In this document: in pieces, positions 1-7,554 of the stretch
Numbering within the stretch: the first letter of the stretch is position 1
Layout of the letters: every line of letters starts with the position of its first letter
Assembly (NCBI GenBank): GCA_937892695.1
Contig: CALBJK010000125.1
Span: 1 to 22,173, forward strand
Reading direction: 5' to 3'
Length of the DNA: 22,173 bases
Source of the DNA: an uncultured Prevotella sp.
Lineage (GTDB): Bacteria; Bacteroidota; Bacteroidia; Bacteroidales; Bacteroidaceae
Made by a program: the position numbers and the translations under genes
The notes under the pieces: model-generated
What the model saw: only the letters and a program-made list of their open reading frames with translations
Database searches by the model: none
What the model was told of the DNA's origin: nothing

Positions 1-76
1 TTCTGATTTTATGTGTGCTGAAATGCCACTACGAAAAATTTAACGGAGTATTGTTGTGAGTGAGCAGATTTTTTTG

Positions 77-84
77 TTACTTTG
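77..84 (+). promoter_or_regulatory. candidate -7 promoter element for ftsX
   Basis: TTACTTTG matches the Bacteroidota -7 consensus TAnnTTTG except at its second base. It lies 33 bases before the ftsX start, which would give a leader of roughly 25 to 30 bases. I see no clear TTTG -33 element at the expected 19 to 21 base spacing, so this is a tentative call. Confidence 0.35.
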
Positions 85-117
85 CACCAAATTCGGTATG
101 TTAGTACCTGCTTGTAA

Positions 118-996
118 ATGAAAAAGAAACGCAACAAGGCCCGCGACCGTCACGGATTGCAGGCTGTCACTCTTTGTATCAGCACTGCTCTGGTGCTTGT
201 TCTCTTAGGTTTGGTGGTGTTTGCTGTGCTTACAGCTCACAATCTGTCGGAGTATGTCCGGCAGAACATTGTCGTGACCCTGATGCTTCAGGACGACATG
301 ACTCCGTCCGAGGCACAGACCTTCTGCTCTCACCTCAAGACGAAGCCGTACATCAACCATCTGGAATATATAAGTAAGGAACAAGCCTTTAAAGAGGGTG
401 TCAGGACTCTCGGAGCCGACCCTCGTGAGTTTGTCGGCACCAACCCCTTCCTCAGCTCTATCGAAATAACGCTAAAGGCCGATTATGCCAACAACGATTC
501 CCTGTCGTACATATCGCGCGAACTGAAAGGTTATCCGAAGGTGAGCGAAGTGCGTTATCAGAAAGATCTGATTGAGCAGGTCAACGCCAATATTGCCAAA
601 ATCAGCATTGTGTTGCTGTCATTGGCCGTGCTGCTGACCATAGTCTCGTTCTCGCTCATAAGCAATACCGTGAAGCTGGGCATCTATTCGCGCCGCTTCT
701 CCATACATACAATGAAGCTCGTTGGAGCGTCGTGGGGATTTATCCGCCGTCCGTTTGTGCGTCAGGCCGTCGTTATCGGCCTTGTAGCCGCCATTCTGGC
801 ATGTGCCGTCTTAGGCGGAGCCGGTTATCTCCTCTATGTCTATGAACCCGAAATCCTCACCATACTCACTCCCGAAGTTGTCGTAATCACTGCTCTGGCA
901 GTGTTCTTCTTCGGCATTGTCATTACGGCCATCTGTTCTACAGTGTCGGTGAACCGGTTTCTGAGAATGAAAGCCGGCGACCTGTACAAAATCTGA
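118..996 (+). CDS. ftsX: cell division protein FtsX (permease-like)
   Basis: FtsX is the integral-membrane half of the FtsEX complex, which couples ATP hydrolysis by FtsE to activation of peptidoglycan hydrolysis at the division septum. The 292-residue protein shows the family topology. A basic cytoplasmic N-terminus is followed by a first membrane segment at about residues 17-40. An extracytoplasmic domain spans about 41-158. Three further segments lie at about 161-184, 215-240 and 252-276, the FtsX permease fold. The stretch following the second segment (NTVKLGIYSRR, then MKLVGAS) is the typical FtsX cytoplasmic-loop signature. No ftsE is adjacent; in many Bacteroidota ftsX and ftsE are unlinked, which fits. 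The gene heads a plus-strand run with DUF3098 and uppP. The start at 118 gives the usual short basic N-terminus and is well placed after the candidate promoter. Confidence 0.93.
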   Translation: MKKKRNKARDRHGLQAVTLCISTALVLVLLGLVVFAVLTAHNLSEYVRQNIVVTLMLQDDMTPSEAQTFCSHLKTKPYINHLEYISKEQAFKEGVRTLGADPREFVGTNPFLSSIEITLKADYANNDSLSYISRELKGYPKVSEVRYQKDLIEQVNANIAKISIVLLSLAVLLTIVSFSLISNTVKLGIYSRRFSIHTMKLVGASWGFIRRPFVRQAVVIGLVAAILACAVLGGAGYLLYVYEPEILTILTPEVVVITALAVFFFGIVITAICSTVSVNRFLRMKAGDLYKI

Positions 997-1099
997 CAGC
1001 CATTCCGGTAACTGTGTGTTTGAAAGGAAGTCTATTTGTAGACAACATTTATGACGGATGCTCCGACTAAGTTGTGTCTGTACTTTAGAATAAAAAACA

Positions 1100-1360
1100 A
1101 TGGACAAAAGAAATTTAGCATTAGGTAAAACCAATTTCGTTCTTCTTGCTGTAGGAATGGCTATCGTCATTCTCGGCTTCGTGCTTATGGGCGGTTCGGG
1201 TTCTGACGAACATGCCTTCAACCCCGACATTTTCAGCACAATGCGCGTGAAGGTCGCGCCTATAGTGTGTTTTGTGGGATTCGCCTCCATCATCTATGCA
1301 GTCATACGCAAACCCAAGGATGACGAAGACACAAATGTAGAAAACAAAAAAGAAGCATAA
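1100..1360 (+). CDS. DUF3098 small membrane protein
   Basis: This 86-residue protein has no known function. Two hydrophobic segments (about residues 13-31 and 50-69) are separated by a loop with the family-typical pattern of a FNPDIFS stretch followed by MRVKVAP. A charged tail of lysines, aspartates and glutamates follows. From the pattern I assign it to DUF3098, a Bacteroidota family commonly found between ftsX and uppP, as here. Its stop codon overlaps the uppP start by one base (TAATG), which implies translational coupling. The context suggests an accessory role in the envelope or in lipid-carrier metabolism, but that is inference. The 103-base gap after ftsX contains only a weak 5-bp hairpin (1030-1043), so co-transcription with ftsX is likely but unproven. 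Confidence 0.88.
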   Translation: MDKRNLALGKTNFVLLAVGMAIVILGFVLMGGSGSDEHAFNPDIFSTMRVKVAPIVCFVGFASIIYAVIRKPKDDEDTNVENKKEA

Positions 1361-2199
1361 TGGATATTTTTCAGACAATTATTATCGCCATTGTCGAAGG
1401 CCTGACCGAATTTCTTCCGGTGTCTTCTACTGGCCACATGATTATCGCCCAGAGTCTGCTCGGTGTGGAGAGCACACCGTTTGTCAAGGCCTTTACTGTC
1501 ATTATACAGTTCGGAGCAATCCTTTCGGTTATCTGTCTCTACTGGCGTCGGTTCTTCTATCCCGACTCGGTAGGTATGGGTAAGAGTTACTGGCGCGCTA
1601 TGTTCGATTTCTATGCCCGCCTTGTAGTGGGTGTTGTGCCGGCAGTGGTACTGGGGCTCATATTCAATGATTTCATCGAGTCAAATCTCGGCAATGTCAA
1701 TCTCGTGGCCGTGATGCTCATAGTGGGAGGTGTGTTCATGCTCTTTTGCGACCGCATCTTCAACCATGGCAGCGAAAAGACTCCCTTCACATACAAGCGA
1801 GCCTTTGTTATAGGTCTGGTACAGTGTATCTCGATGATACCGGGAGTGTCGCGGTCTATGGCTACGATAGTCGGCGGTATGTCGCAGCGTCTAACCCGTA
1901 AGGCTGCAGCCGAGTTTTCTTTCTTCCTTGCTGTACCGACGATGTTCGGAGCGACATGTCTGGAGACTTACAAGCTGATGAGCCACGGCGGCGGTTCGCT
2001 TCTGACCGAGGGCGACAATCTGTTCACGCTCTTGTTGGGTTCGGCCGTGGCCTTTATTGTCGCCATACTCGCCATCAAGTTTTTCATCAACTATGTCACA
2101 AAGTACGGCTTTTCCGCATTCGGATGGTACCGTATTGTCATAGGGCTGATAATAATCGTTTGCGCGATTTGTGGTGTCGACTTGAAGATGGTAGACTGA
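1360..2199 (+). CDS. uppP: undecaprenyl-diphosphatase UppP (BacA)
   Basis: UppP removes a phosphate from undecaprenyl pyrophosphate to regenerate the lipid carrier used for peptidoglycan and surface-glycan assembly; overexpression is classically linked to bacitracin resistance. The 279-residue protein is polytopic, with about seven or eight hydrophobic segments. Both family signatures are visible: the glutamate motif EGLTE at residues 13-17 leading into PVSSTGH at 20-26, and PGVSRS at 161-166, which supplies the catalytic arginine and serine region. Length matches the family norm of about 265-280. The start overlaps the DUF3098 stop by one base, and truB begins 6 bases after the stop, so the three genes are probably one transcript. 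Confidence 0.97.
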   Translation: MDIFQTIIIAIVEGLTEFLPVSSTGHMIIAQSLLGVESTPFVKAFTVIIQFGAILSVICLYWRRFFYPDSVGMGKSYWRAMFDFYARLVVGVVPAVVLGLIFNDFIESNLGNVNLVAVMLIVGGVFMLFCDRIFNHGSEKTPFTYKRAFVIGLVQCISMIPGVSRSMATIVGGMSQRLTRKAAAEFSFFLAVPTMFGATCLETYKLMSHGGGSLLTEGDNLFTLLLGSAVAFIVAILAIKFFINYVTKYGFSAFGWYRIVIGLIIIVCAICGVDLKMVD

Positions 2200-2205
2200 C
2201 GGCGC

Positions 2206-2919
2206 ATGGCTCTCAATTTCCGTAAAGGCGAGATTCTTGCCATAAACAAGCCTTACCGCATGTCCAGCTTCGGAGCGTTGGCCAGAGTGCGCTATCTCAT
2301 TTCCCGTAAGATGGGAGTGAAGCGTGTAAAGACTGGCCATGCAGGAACACTCGACCCTTTGGCCACAGGGGTACTGATTCTCTGTACAGGTCGTGCCACA
2401 AAAATGGTGGAAGAACTTCAGGCTCATACCAAGGAATATACTGCTACGTTACAGCTTGGAGCCACTACGGCCAGCTACGACATGGAACACGAGGTCAATG
2501 CGACTTTCCCCACCGGTCATATCACCAAGGAGCTTATAGACAGTGTGCTGCGCCGTTTTGAGGGCGACATCGACCAGGTCCCCCCTTCTTACTGCGCCTG
2601 TAAGATAAACGGAGACCGTGCCTACAAGCTGCGTCGTGAAGGTGAAGACGTAAAACTTGCACCGAAGCATGTACACATAGACGAAATAGAGCTTATGGGA
2701 TTCGACCCGGAGAAGATGGTGATGGACATACGTGTCGTTTGCGGCAAGGGTACATACATCCGCGCTCTGGCCCGCGACATCGGGCGTGCTCTCGACAGCG
2801 GAGCATACCTTACAGCTCTGTGCCGCACACGCTCAGGCGACGTGCGCATAGAGGACAGCATCGCGCTCGACGACTTCCCGGCATGGCTTGACAGTCAGGA
2901 AATAGAAGCAGACGAATAG
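2206..2919 (+). CDS. truB: tRNA pseudouridine(55) synthase TruB
   Basis: TruB converts uridine 55 in the T-loop of tRNAs to pseudouridine. The catalytic motif is clear: GHAGTLDPLATG at about residues 44-55, with the nucleophilic aspartate at D50. The N-terminal LAINKP stretch and the later KGTYIRALARDIG region are also TruB hallmarks. At 237 residues it is shorter than the E. coli enzyme, which is known to carry a C-terminal PUA-like RNA-binding domain; this one ends soon after the catalytic domain, as is common in Bacteroidota. It starts 6 bases after uppP and is followed 47 bases later by queA, another tRNA-modifying enzyme. The ATG at 2206 places the conserved LAINKP motif at a normal distance from the N-terminus. 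Confidence 0.96.
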   Translation: MALNFRKGEILAINKPYRMSSFGALARVRYLISRKMGVKRVKTGHAGTLDPLATGVLILCTGRATKMVEELQAHTKEYTATLQLGATTASYDMEHEVNATFPTGHITKELIDSVLRRFEGDIDQVPPSYCACKINGDRAYKLRREGEDVKLAPKHVHIDEIELMGFDPEKMVMDIRVVCGKGTYIRALARDIGRALDSGAYLTALCRTRSGDVRIEDSIALDDFPAWLDSQEIEADE

Positions 2920-2950
2920 TCAGTTATTTAAATAGACACTTAATTTAATT

Positions 2951-2956
2951 AAGGAG
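2951..2956 (+). promoter_or_regulatory. Shine-Dalgarno-like site before queA
   Basis: AAGGAG sits 10 bases before the queA ATG. Bacteroidota genes seldom carry a clear Shine-Dalgarno sequence, so a good match is notable. It overlaps the right arm of a small inverted repeat (CTTAAT at 2939-2944, ATTAAG at 2948-2953). Pairing of that repeat could in principle mask the site. An AT-rich palindrome, TATTTAAATA, lies just upstream at 2925-2934. Confidence 0.5.
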
Positions 2957-2966
2957 AAACAAACTA

Positions 2967-4133
2967 ATGAAGCTATCACAGTTCAAATTCAAATTACCGG
3001 AAGAGCTAATCGCACTTTATCCTCACAGTATCGAGCGCGAGTATGTCAATGCTGACGGCAAGCTTGTGAAGTTCCATGCCACACGACGTGACGAATGCCG
3101 TCTGATGGTGCTTCACCGCAAATCGCAGACAATTGACATGTTTCACAAAGATGCTAAAGGCAAACCAATTAAAGGTGATTATCTTGACTTCCGAAATGTT
3201 CTTGACTATTTTGACGATGGTGATACCTTCATCTTCAACGATACCAAGGTTTTCCCAGCACGCCTTTACGGCACAAAGGAGAAAACCGACGCAAAGATAG
3301 AGGTGTTCCTCTTGCGTGAACTAAACGAAGAAATGCGTCTTTGGGACGTTCTCGTCGAACCGGCACGCAAGATACGTATCGGCAACAAGCTGTTTTTCGA
3401 CCAGAGCGGTACGATGGTTGCCGAGGTCATCGACAACACTACCAGCCGTGGCCGTACGTTGAGATTCTTATACGATTGTCCGCACGACGAGTTCAAGCGT
3501 GAACTGTTCGCCCTCGGTGAGGCTCCGCTGCCCCGGTACATTATAGACCGTCGCGAAAACCATCACGCCACGGAGGAGGACTTTACCGAATTCCAGTGTA
3601 TTTTCGCCAAGAACGAGGGCGCGGTGACAGCTCCGGCTTCAGGATTGCATTTCAGCCGCGAACTGATGAAACGCATGGAAATAAAGGGCATTAACTTTGC
3701 GTACATCACCCTCCACTGCGGATTGGGAGTATTTCATGACATCGAAGTGGAAGACCTTACCAAACATAAGATGGACTCTGAGCAGATGTTTGTCGAAGCT
3801 GATGCTTGCAAGAAGGTGAACAAGTCGAAGACCGAAGGCCATCATGTGTGCGCTGTCGGTACGAGTGTGGTAAAAGCTACGGAGACTGCTGTAGGCACAG
3901 ACGGTCTGCTTAAAGAGTATGAAGGATGGACACAGAAGTTCATCTTCCCGCCTTACGACTTCGGACTGGCCGATTCTATGATTGCCAACTTCTACCATCC
4001 CCAGTCCACTCTGCTCATGGAGACAGCTGCCTTCGGCGGTTACGACCTCGTGATGGAAGCCTACAACATGGCCGTGAAGAACGGTTACAAGTTCGGATGC
4101 TACGGCGATGCATTGCTGATTCTTGACGACTGA
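2967..4133 (+). CDS. queA: S-adenosylmethionine:tRNA ribosyltransferase-isomerase QueA
   Basis: QueA transfers and isomerises the ribosyl part of S-adenosylmethionine onto preQ1-modified tRNA, making epoxyqueuosine at the wobble position. Family landmarks are present in order: LPEELIALYP near the N-terminus, FIFNDTKVFPARLYG at about residues 90-104, GLHFS near residue 225, GTSVVKATETA near 300, and a C-terminal stretch with NFYHPQSTLLMETAAFGGY and GDALLIL. At 388 residues it is about 40 longer than the common form of about 345. The extra length lies mainly in an insertion after residue 22 and a longer segment before the FNDTK motif. I believe this extended form is usual in Bacteroidales. No other queuosine genes are in the window. 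It probably belongs to the ftsX-folK transcript. Confidence 0.95.
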   Translation: MKLSQFKFKLPEELIALYPHSIEREYVNADGKLVKFHATRRDECRLMVLHRKSQTIDMFHKDAKGKPIKGDYLDFRNVLDYFDDGDTFIFNDTKVFPARLYGTKEKTDAKIEVFLLRELNEEMRLWDVLVEPARKIRIGNKLFFDQSGTMVAEVIDNTTSRGRTLRFLYDCPHDEFKRELFALGEAPLPRYIIDRRENHHATEEDFTEFQCIFAKNEGAVTAPASGLHFSRELMKRMEIKGINFAYITLHCGLGVFHDIEVEDLTKHKMDSEQMFVEADACKKVNKSKTEGHHVCAVGTSVVKATETAVGTDGLLKEYEGWTQKFIFPPYDFGLADSMIANFYHPQSTLLMETAAFGGYDLVMEAYNMAVKNGYKFGCYGDALLILDD

Positions 4134-4193
4134 TTGTGACTGCTATGGAGCGTCAGCTGCAGATTGCGGTTGATGTCCGTTTTTACTATTGTC

Positions 4194-4601
4194 ATGCATA
4201 AGGCTTATCTTTCGCTCGGAGCCAACATCGGCGACCGTGAACACAATATACGCGAGGCTGTCCTTCTTTTGGACAGCCTCGCAGGTCATGTGACGAGAGT
4301 GTCATCGTTCCTGGAGACGGAGCCATGGGGGTTCAGTTCGTCTCATCGTTTTGTCAATGTGTGCGTATGCCTGATGACATCCCTTTCACCTATGTCCCTT
4401 TTAAAGGCTACGCAGAATATTGAATCCCGTCTGGGGCGTAGTGCCAAGTCGGTTGAAGGAAGGTATGAGGACCGCGTTATAGACATTGACATTCTTCTTT
4501 ATGACGACCTTACTGTCAACCTTCCCGAACTTCAAATTCCCCATCCGTTGATGTACGAACGCGATTTCGTAATGATACCATTGAGGGAAATACTGCAATA
4601 A
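4194..4601 (+). CDS. folK: 2-amino-4-hydroxy-6-hydroxymethyldihydropteridine pyrophosphokinase (HPPK)
   Basis: FolK transfers pyrophosphate from ATP to 6-hydroxymethyl-dihydropterin, the step before dihydropteroate synthase in folate synthesis. From the chosen ATG the protein is 135 residues. It begins with the family-typical AYLSLGANIGD motif (residues 4-14). ETEPWGF follows at 41-47, and then the magnesium-binding IDIDILLYDD at 96-105, with D97 and D99. The reading frame is open back to a TTG at 4164 and has another ATG at 4173. I prefer 4194 because it puts the first beta strand at the usual distance from the N-terminus; 4173 remains possible, and no ribosome-binding site decides between them. 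It follows queA by about 60 bases and is probably the last gene of that transcript. folB, which makes its substrate, is at 12690. Confidence 0.92.
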   Translation: MHKAYLSLGANIGDREHNIREAVLLLDSLAGHVTRVSSFLETEPWGFSSSHRFVNVCVCLMTSLSPMSLLKATQNIESRLGRSAKSVEGRYEDRVIDIDILLYDDLTVNLPELQIPHPLMYERDFVMIPLREILQ

Positions 4602-4696
4602 TATGGTTCTGATGTTTCCTTCTTCTTATAAAATTCAGTAACACATTTGTCATTTCTTGTTAATCCTTCATTAAAAACTTTGTAATATCGTGTCTT

Positions 4697-4704
4697 TACC
4701 TTTG
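4697..4704 (+). promoter_or_regulatory. -7 promoter element before the first TonB-dependent receptor
   Basis: TACCTTTG is an exact match to the Bacteroidota -7 consensus TAnnTTTG and is followed by GC, as is common. It lies 32 bases before the receptor start. A TTTG at 4679-4682 is only 14 bases upstream, closer than the usual 19 to 21, so the -33 element is uncertain. The gap 4602-4728 is otherwise AT-rich with no visible terminator hairpin after folK. Confidence 0.5.
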
Positions 4705-4728
4705 CAGCCGAAAAGGTAAAAGTTTTTT

Positions 4729-7527
4729 ATGATAACGACAAAACGAATAATTGCCGCTCTGCTGTTTTTCATAAGCGCTATGGCTGTCGAAGCACAAGGC
4801 ATTGTTGGCAAGGTAATTGACAAAAGTGACAAGTCACCTCTTGCAGGAGCGACAGTTCAAGTAGAAGGTACAAAAGCTATGGCCGTCACGGATGTAGACG
4901 GCAATTTCAAATTGACAGGATTGAAAGCCGGCAATTGCAGACTTACAGTCAAATATATTTCTTATAAGACAACTACGGTAGGGCATACGGTCAAGTCAGA
5001 CCCTTCTGAAACTGACAGTGTGGTCATTGCCCTCGTTCCTGACGAGCAGGTGCTCAAGGAAGTGGCTGTCACAGGATTGGCTCGCCGAAACACAGATGTT
5101 GCAATGTTGCAAGTGGCCAGAAATAGTTCTGTCATAGTGAGCAACATCTCTGCACAGGAAATCAAACGTACTCAGGACTCAAATGCCGGCGAGGTTATAC
5201 GCCGCGTACCAGGTGTCAGTATCATCGAGGGCAAGTTCGTGATGGTGCGCGGATTGTCACAAAGATATAATAATGTATGGATCAACGGAGGCGCGACCCC
5301 GAGTAGCGAAGCTGACTCTCGCGCTTTCTCATTCGACCTTATCCCAAGCTCGCAGCTTGATAACATGCAGATTATCAAGACCCCATCTCCTGAATATCCG
5401 GCCGACTACAGCGGCGGATTCATCCTCATCAACACAAAAGACATTCCTTCAGAGAACACTGTCGACATACAGGTAGGTGCTTCTTGGAACGACGCTACTG
5501 CTTTCTCCTCATTCTTGTACGGTAAGGGTTCATCTACCGACTTTCTCGGTTTTGATGGCGGACTGAGGAGATTGAACGGTGGCATGAATGCAAAATTGTC
5601 CACTATTGCCAGCGGCATCAACCTTGCCGGAAACGGACTGAACAACGACTGGAGTGTAAAGTCGATGAATCCATTAGGCGATCTCAAGCTTGCAGCCAAC
5701 TTAGGACGTAGATGGAAGATAGGAGAGCAACAGCTCGGAATGATTGCAGCCCTCAATTACACAAACGAATACCGTCGTTACATAGACATGGAGAACAATC
5801 TGTTCGGCGTGTACAATACCCAAACAGATAACTCAGTGTACTTCCGCAAATCTTACGACGACCAGTACAACCACAACGTTCGTCTCGGAGCTATGCTCAA
5901 TTTCACGATGCTCTCCCCGTCGGGCAATAACAAGTATCAGCTGAAGAATATCTTCAACCAAATCGGAAACGACCGTTACACATGGAGAACCGGAATCGAT
6001 GCCCAGGACAACAATGAGGAAAGTGCCGAATACTACTACCGCAGCCGTACCACTTACAACGGACAACTGACCGGTAAGCATACTGTAGGAGATAAGGACG
6101 TGATAGACTGGAGCGCGAGCTATTCGTACGCCAACCGTGACATGCCCGACCGCCGTCGCTACGTTATGAACGACCAGAACAACAGCGAAGGCATAATAGA
6201 GTGGTCGGCAGCCAACGACACCCACCGCGAGTGGACCCGTCTTGACGAACATATCGTGTCGGCCACATTGAACGAGGATCACAAGTTCGTATTCGGCTCA
6301 TGGGAGCCTTCGCTCAAGGCCGGGGCTTATGCCGAGTACCGCACGCGCAAATACAACACGCGTCAGTTCTATTACGGATGGAACGAAAGCAGTTCTCTGA
6401 TAGATAAGTTCCAAAGCAACGACATTACTTCTACGCTGAGCAATCCTGACTACTACGGTGCCGATAAGCTCTTCCTCATAGAGGATGTTAACAAGCTTAA
6501 CGACTACAAAGGCAACAGCACTATCGGTGCCGGCTATTTTGCCGCTACGCTTCCCGTTGGCAATCTGAGCATATATGCCGGACTTCGCTACGAGTACAGC
6601 AATACCGAATTGATAACAAATACCAGAAAGGATAAGGACAGTCCCCGTTCTCACCGCTACGAGTACAACGACCTTTTCCCATCAATCAACGCAACTTATA
6701 AGCTAAATGAGGACAATCAGATTCGTGCTTCTTATGGTAAGAGCGTAAACCGCCCAGAGTTCCGTGAACTCTCGCCGTCGGTATTCTACGATTTTGACCT
6801 TGCTTCCAATGTCGAAGGCAACTCCCAGCTTAAGCCTTGCTACATACAGAATGTCGACCTGCGCTATGAATTCTATCCCTCTAAGGGTGAGGTTATTTCT
6901 CTGGCTGCCTTTTATAAACATTTCGACGCTCCTATCGAATCAACCTACACCCTCGAAGGTGGCAACGGTTACACCTACTCTTTCAACAATGCCAAGTCGG
7001 CCTACAGCTACGGATTGGAGCTGGATATCCGCAAAGATTTGTCTTTCATCGGCCTGCGTGGCCTGAGCTGGTCGTTCAACGGTTCGCTCATCAAGAGCCG
7101 TGTACAGTTTGAAAAAGGTTCGACCAATCGTGACCGCACCATGCAAGGACAGTCGCCATACCTTGTTAATACCGGCCTATTCTACAAGAACGACAAGGCT
7201 CAGTGGGAAATCTCTGCACTTTACAACCGTATCGGTAAGCGCATCATCGGCGTTGGCCGCTACGCCGGAACTGCCGGAGATGTGACTCTGAATGTGCCTG
7301 ACAGCTACGAGATGCCCCGCGATGTAATCGACATTTCGGCCTCGAAGCGTTTCGGTTCTCATTGGGAAATCAAGCTTTCTGTTCGCGACCTGCTTGCCCA
7401 GAAAGTGTTCTACAAACAGTTTGTCGAGGCTCACTACTCCGACGGACACAGCAGAGAAATCACCCAAGTGACGCGTTCGTTCAAGCCCGGACGCAATTTC
7501 GGACTGAGCGCAATATATAAATTCTGA
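4729..7527 (+). CDS. TonB-dependent outer-membrane receptor with carboxypeptidase-regulatory-like domain
   Basis: This 932-residue protein is predicted to be an outer-membrane beta-barrel that imports a ligand using energy from TonB. A signal peptide covers residues 1-22, with likely cleavage after AEA or nearby. It is followed by a carboxypeptidase-D-regulatory-like domain at about 24-103 (GKVIDKSDKSPLAGATV start, DGNF later). A possible TonB box lies near EVAVTGLA (111-118). The plug domain spans about 130-240, with VIRRVPGV, MVRGLSQRYN and YSGGFILINTKD. A long barrel rich in aromatic and charged residues follows, ending in a terminal phenylalanine (SAIYKF), as outer-membrane barrels do. 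It is followed 27 bases later by a surface-type lipoprotein, so the two probably form one transport unit. There is no SusD partner, and at 932 residues it is smaller than a typical SusC. The ligand cannot be read from the sequence. Confidence 0.92.
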   Translation: MITTKRIIAALLFFISAMAVEAQGIVGKVIDKSDKSPLAGATVQVEGTKAMAVTDVDGNFKLTGLKAGNCRLTVKYISYKTTTVGHTVKSDPSETDSVVIALVPDEQVLKEVAVTGLARRNTDVAMLQVARNSSVIVSNISAQEIKRTQDSNAGEVIRRVPGVSIIEGKFVMVRGLSQRYNNVWINGGATPSSEADSRAFSFDLIPSSQLDNMQIIKTPSPEYPADYSGGFILINTKDIPSENTVDIQVGASWNDATAFSSFLYGKGSSTDFLGFDGGLRRLNGGMNAKLSTIASGINLAGNGLNNDWSVKSMNPLGDLKLAANLGRRWKIGEQQLGMIAALNYTNEYRRYIDMENNLFGVYNTQTDNSVYFRKSYDDQYNHNVRLGAMLNFTMLSPSGNNKYQLKNIFNQIGNDRYTWRTGIDAQDNNEESAEYYYRSRTTYNGQLTGKHTVGDKDVIDWSASYSYANRDMPDRRRYVMNDQNNSEGIIEWSAANDTHREWTRLDEHIVSATLNEDHKFVFGSWEPSLKAGAYAEYRTRKYNTRQFYYGWNESSSLIDKFQSNDITSTLSNPDYYGADKLFLIEDVNKLNDYKGNSTIGAGYFAATLPVGNLSIYAGLRYEYSNTELITNTRKDKDSPRSHRYEYNDLFPSINATYKLNEDNQIRASYGKSVNRPEFRELSPSVFYDFDLASNVEGNSQLKPCYIQNVDLRYEFYPSKGEVISLAAFYKHFDAPIESTYTLEGGNGYTYSFNNAKSAYSYGLELDIRKDLSFIGLRGLSWSFNGSLIKSRVQFEKGSTNRDRTMQGQSPYLVNTGLFYKNDKAQWEISALYNRIGKRIIGVGRYAGTAGDVTLNVPDSYEMPRDVIDISASKRFGSHWEIKLSVRDLLAQKVFYKQFVEAHYSDGHSREITQVTRSFKPGRNFGLSAIYKF

Positions 7528-7554
7528 AACAAACCATTTTCAAAACAATAACAA

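Noticed and set aside
1081..1088. TACTTTAG as a promoter for the DUF3098 gene
   Set aside because: It deviates from TAnnTTTG at the seventh base, has no -33 partner and would leave a leader of only a few bases. Co-transcription with ftsX is simpler.
5833..6654. Long minus-strand reading frames inside the first receptor gene
   Set aside because: They are opposite-strand shadows of a clearly coding gene, with low-complexity valine-rich translations and no domain signature.
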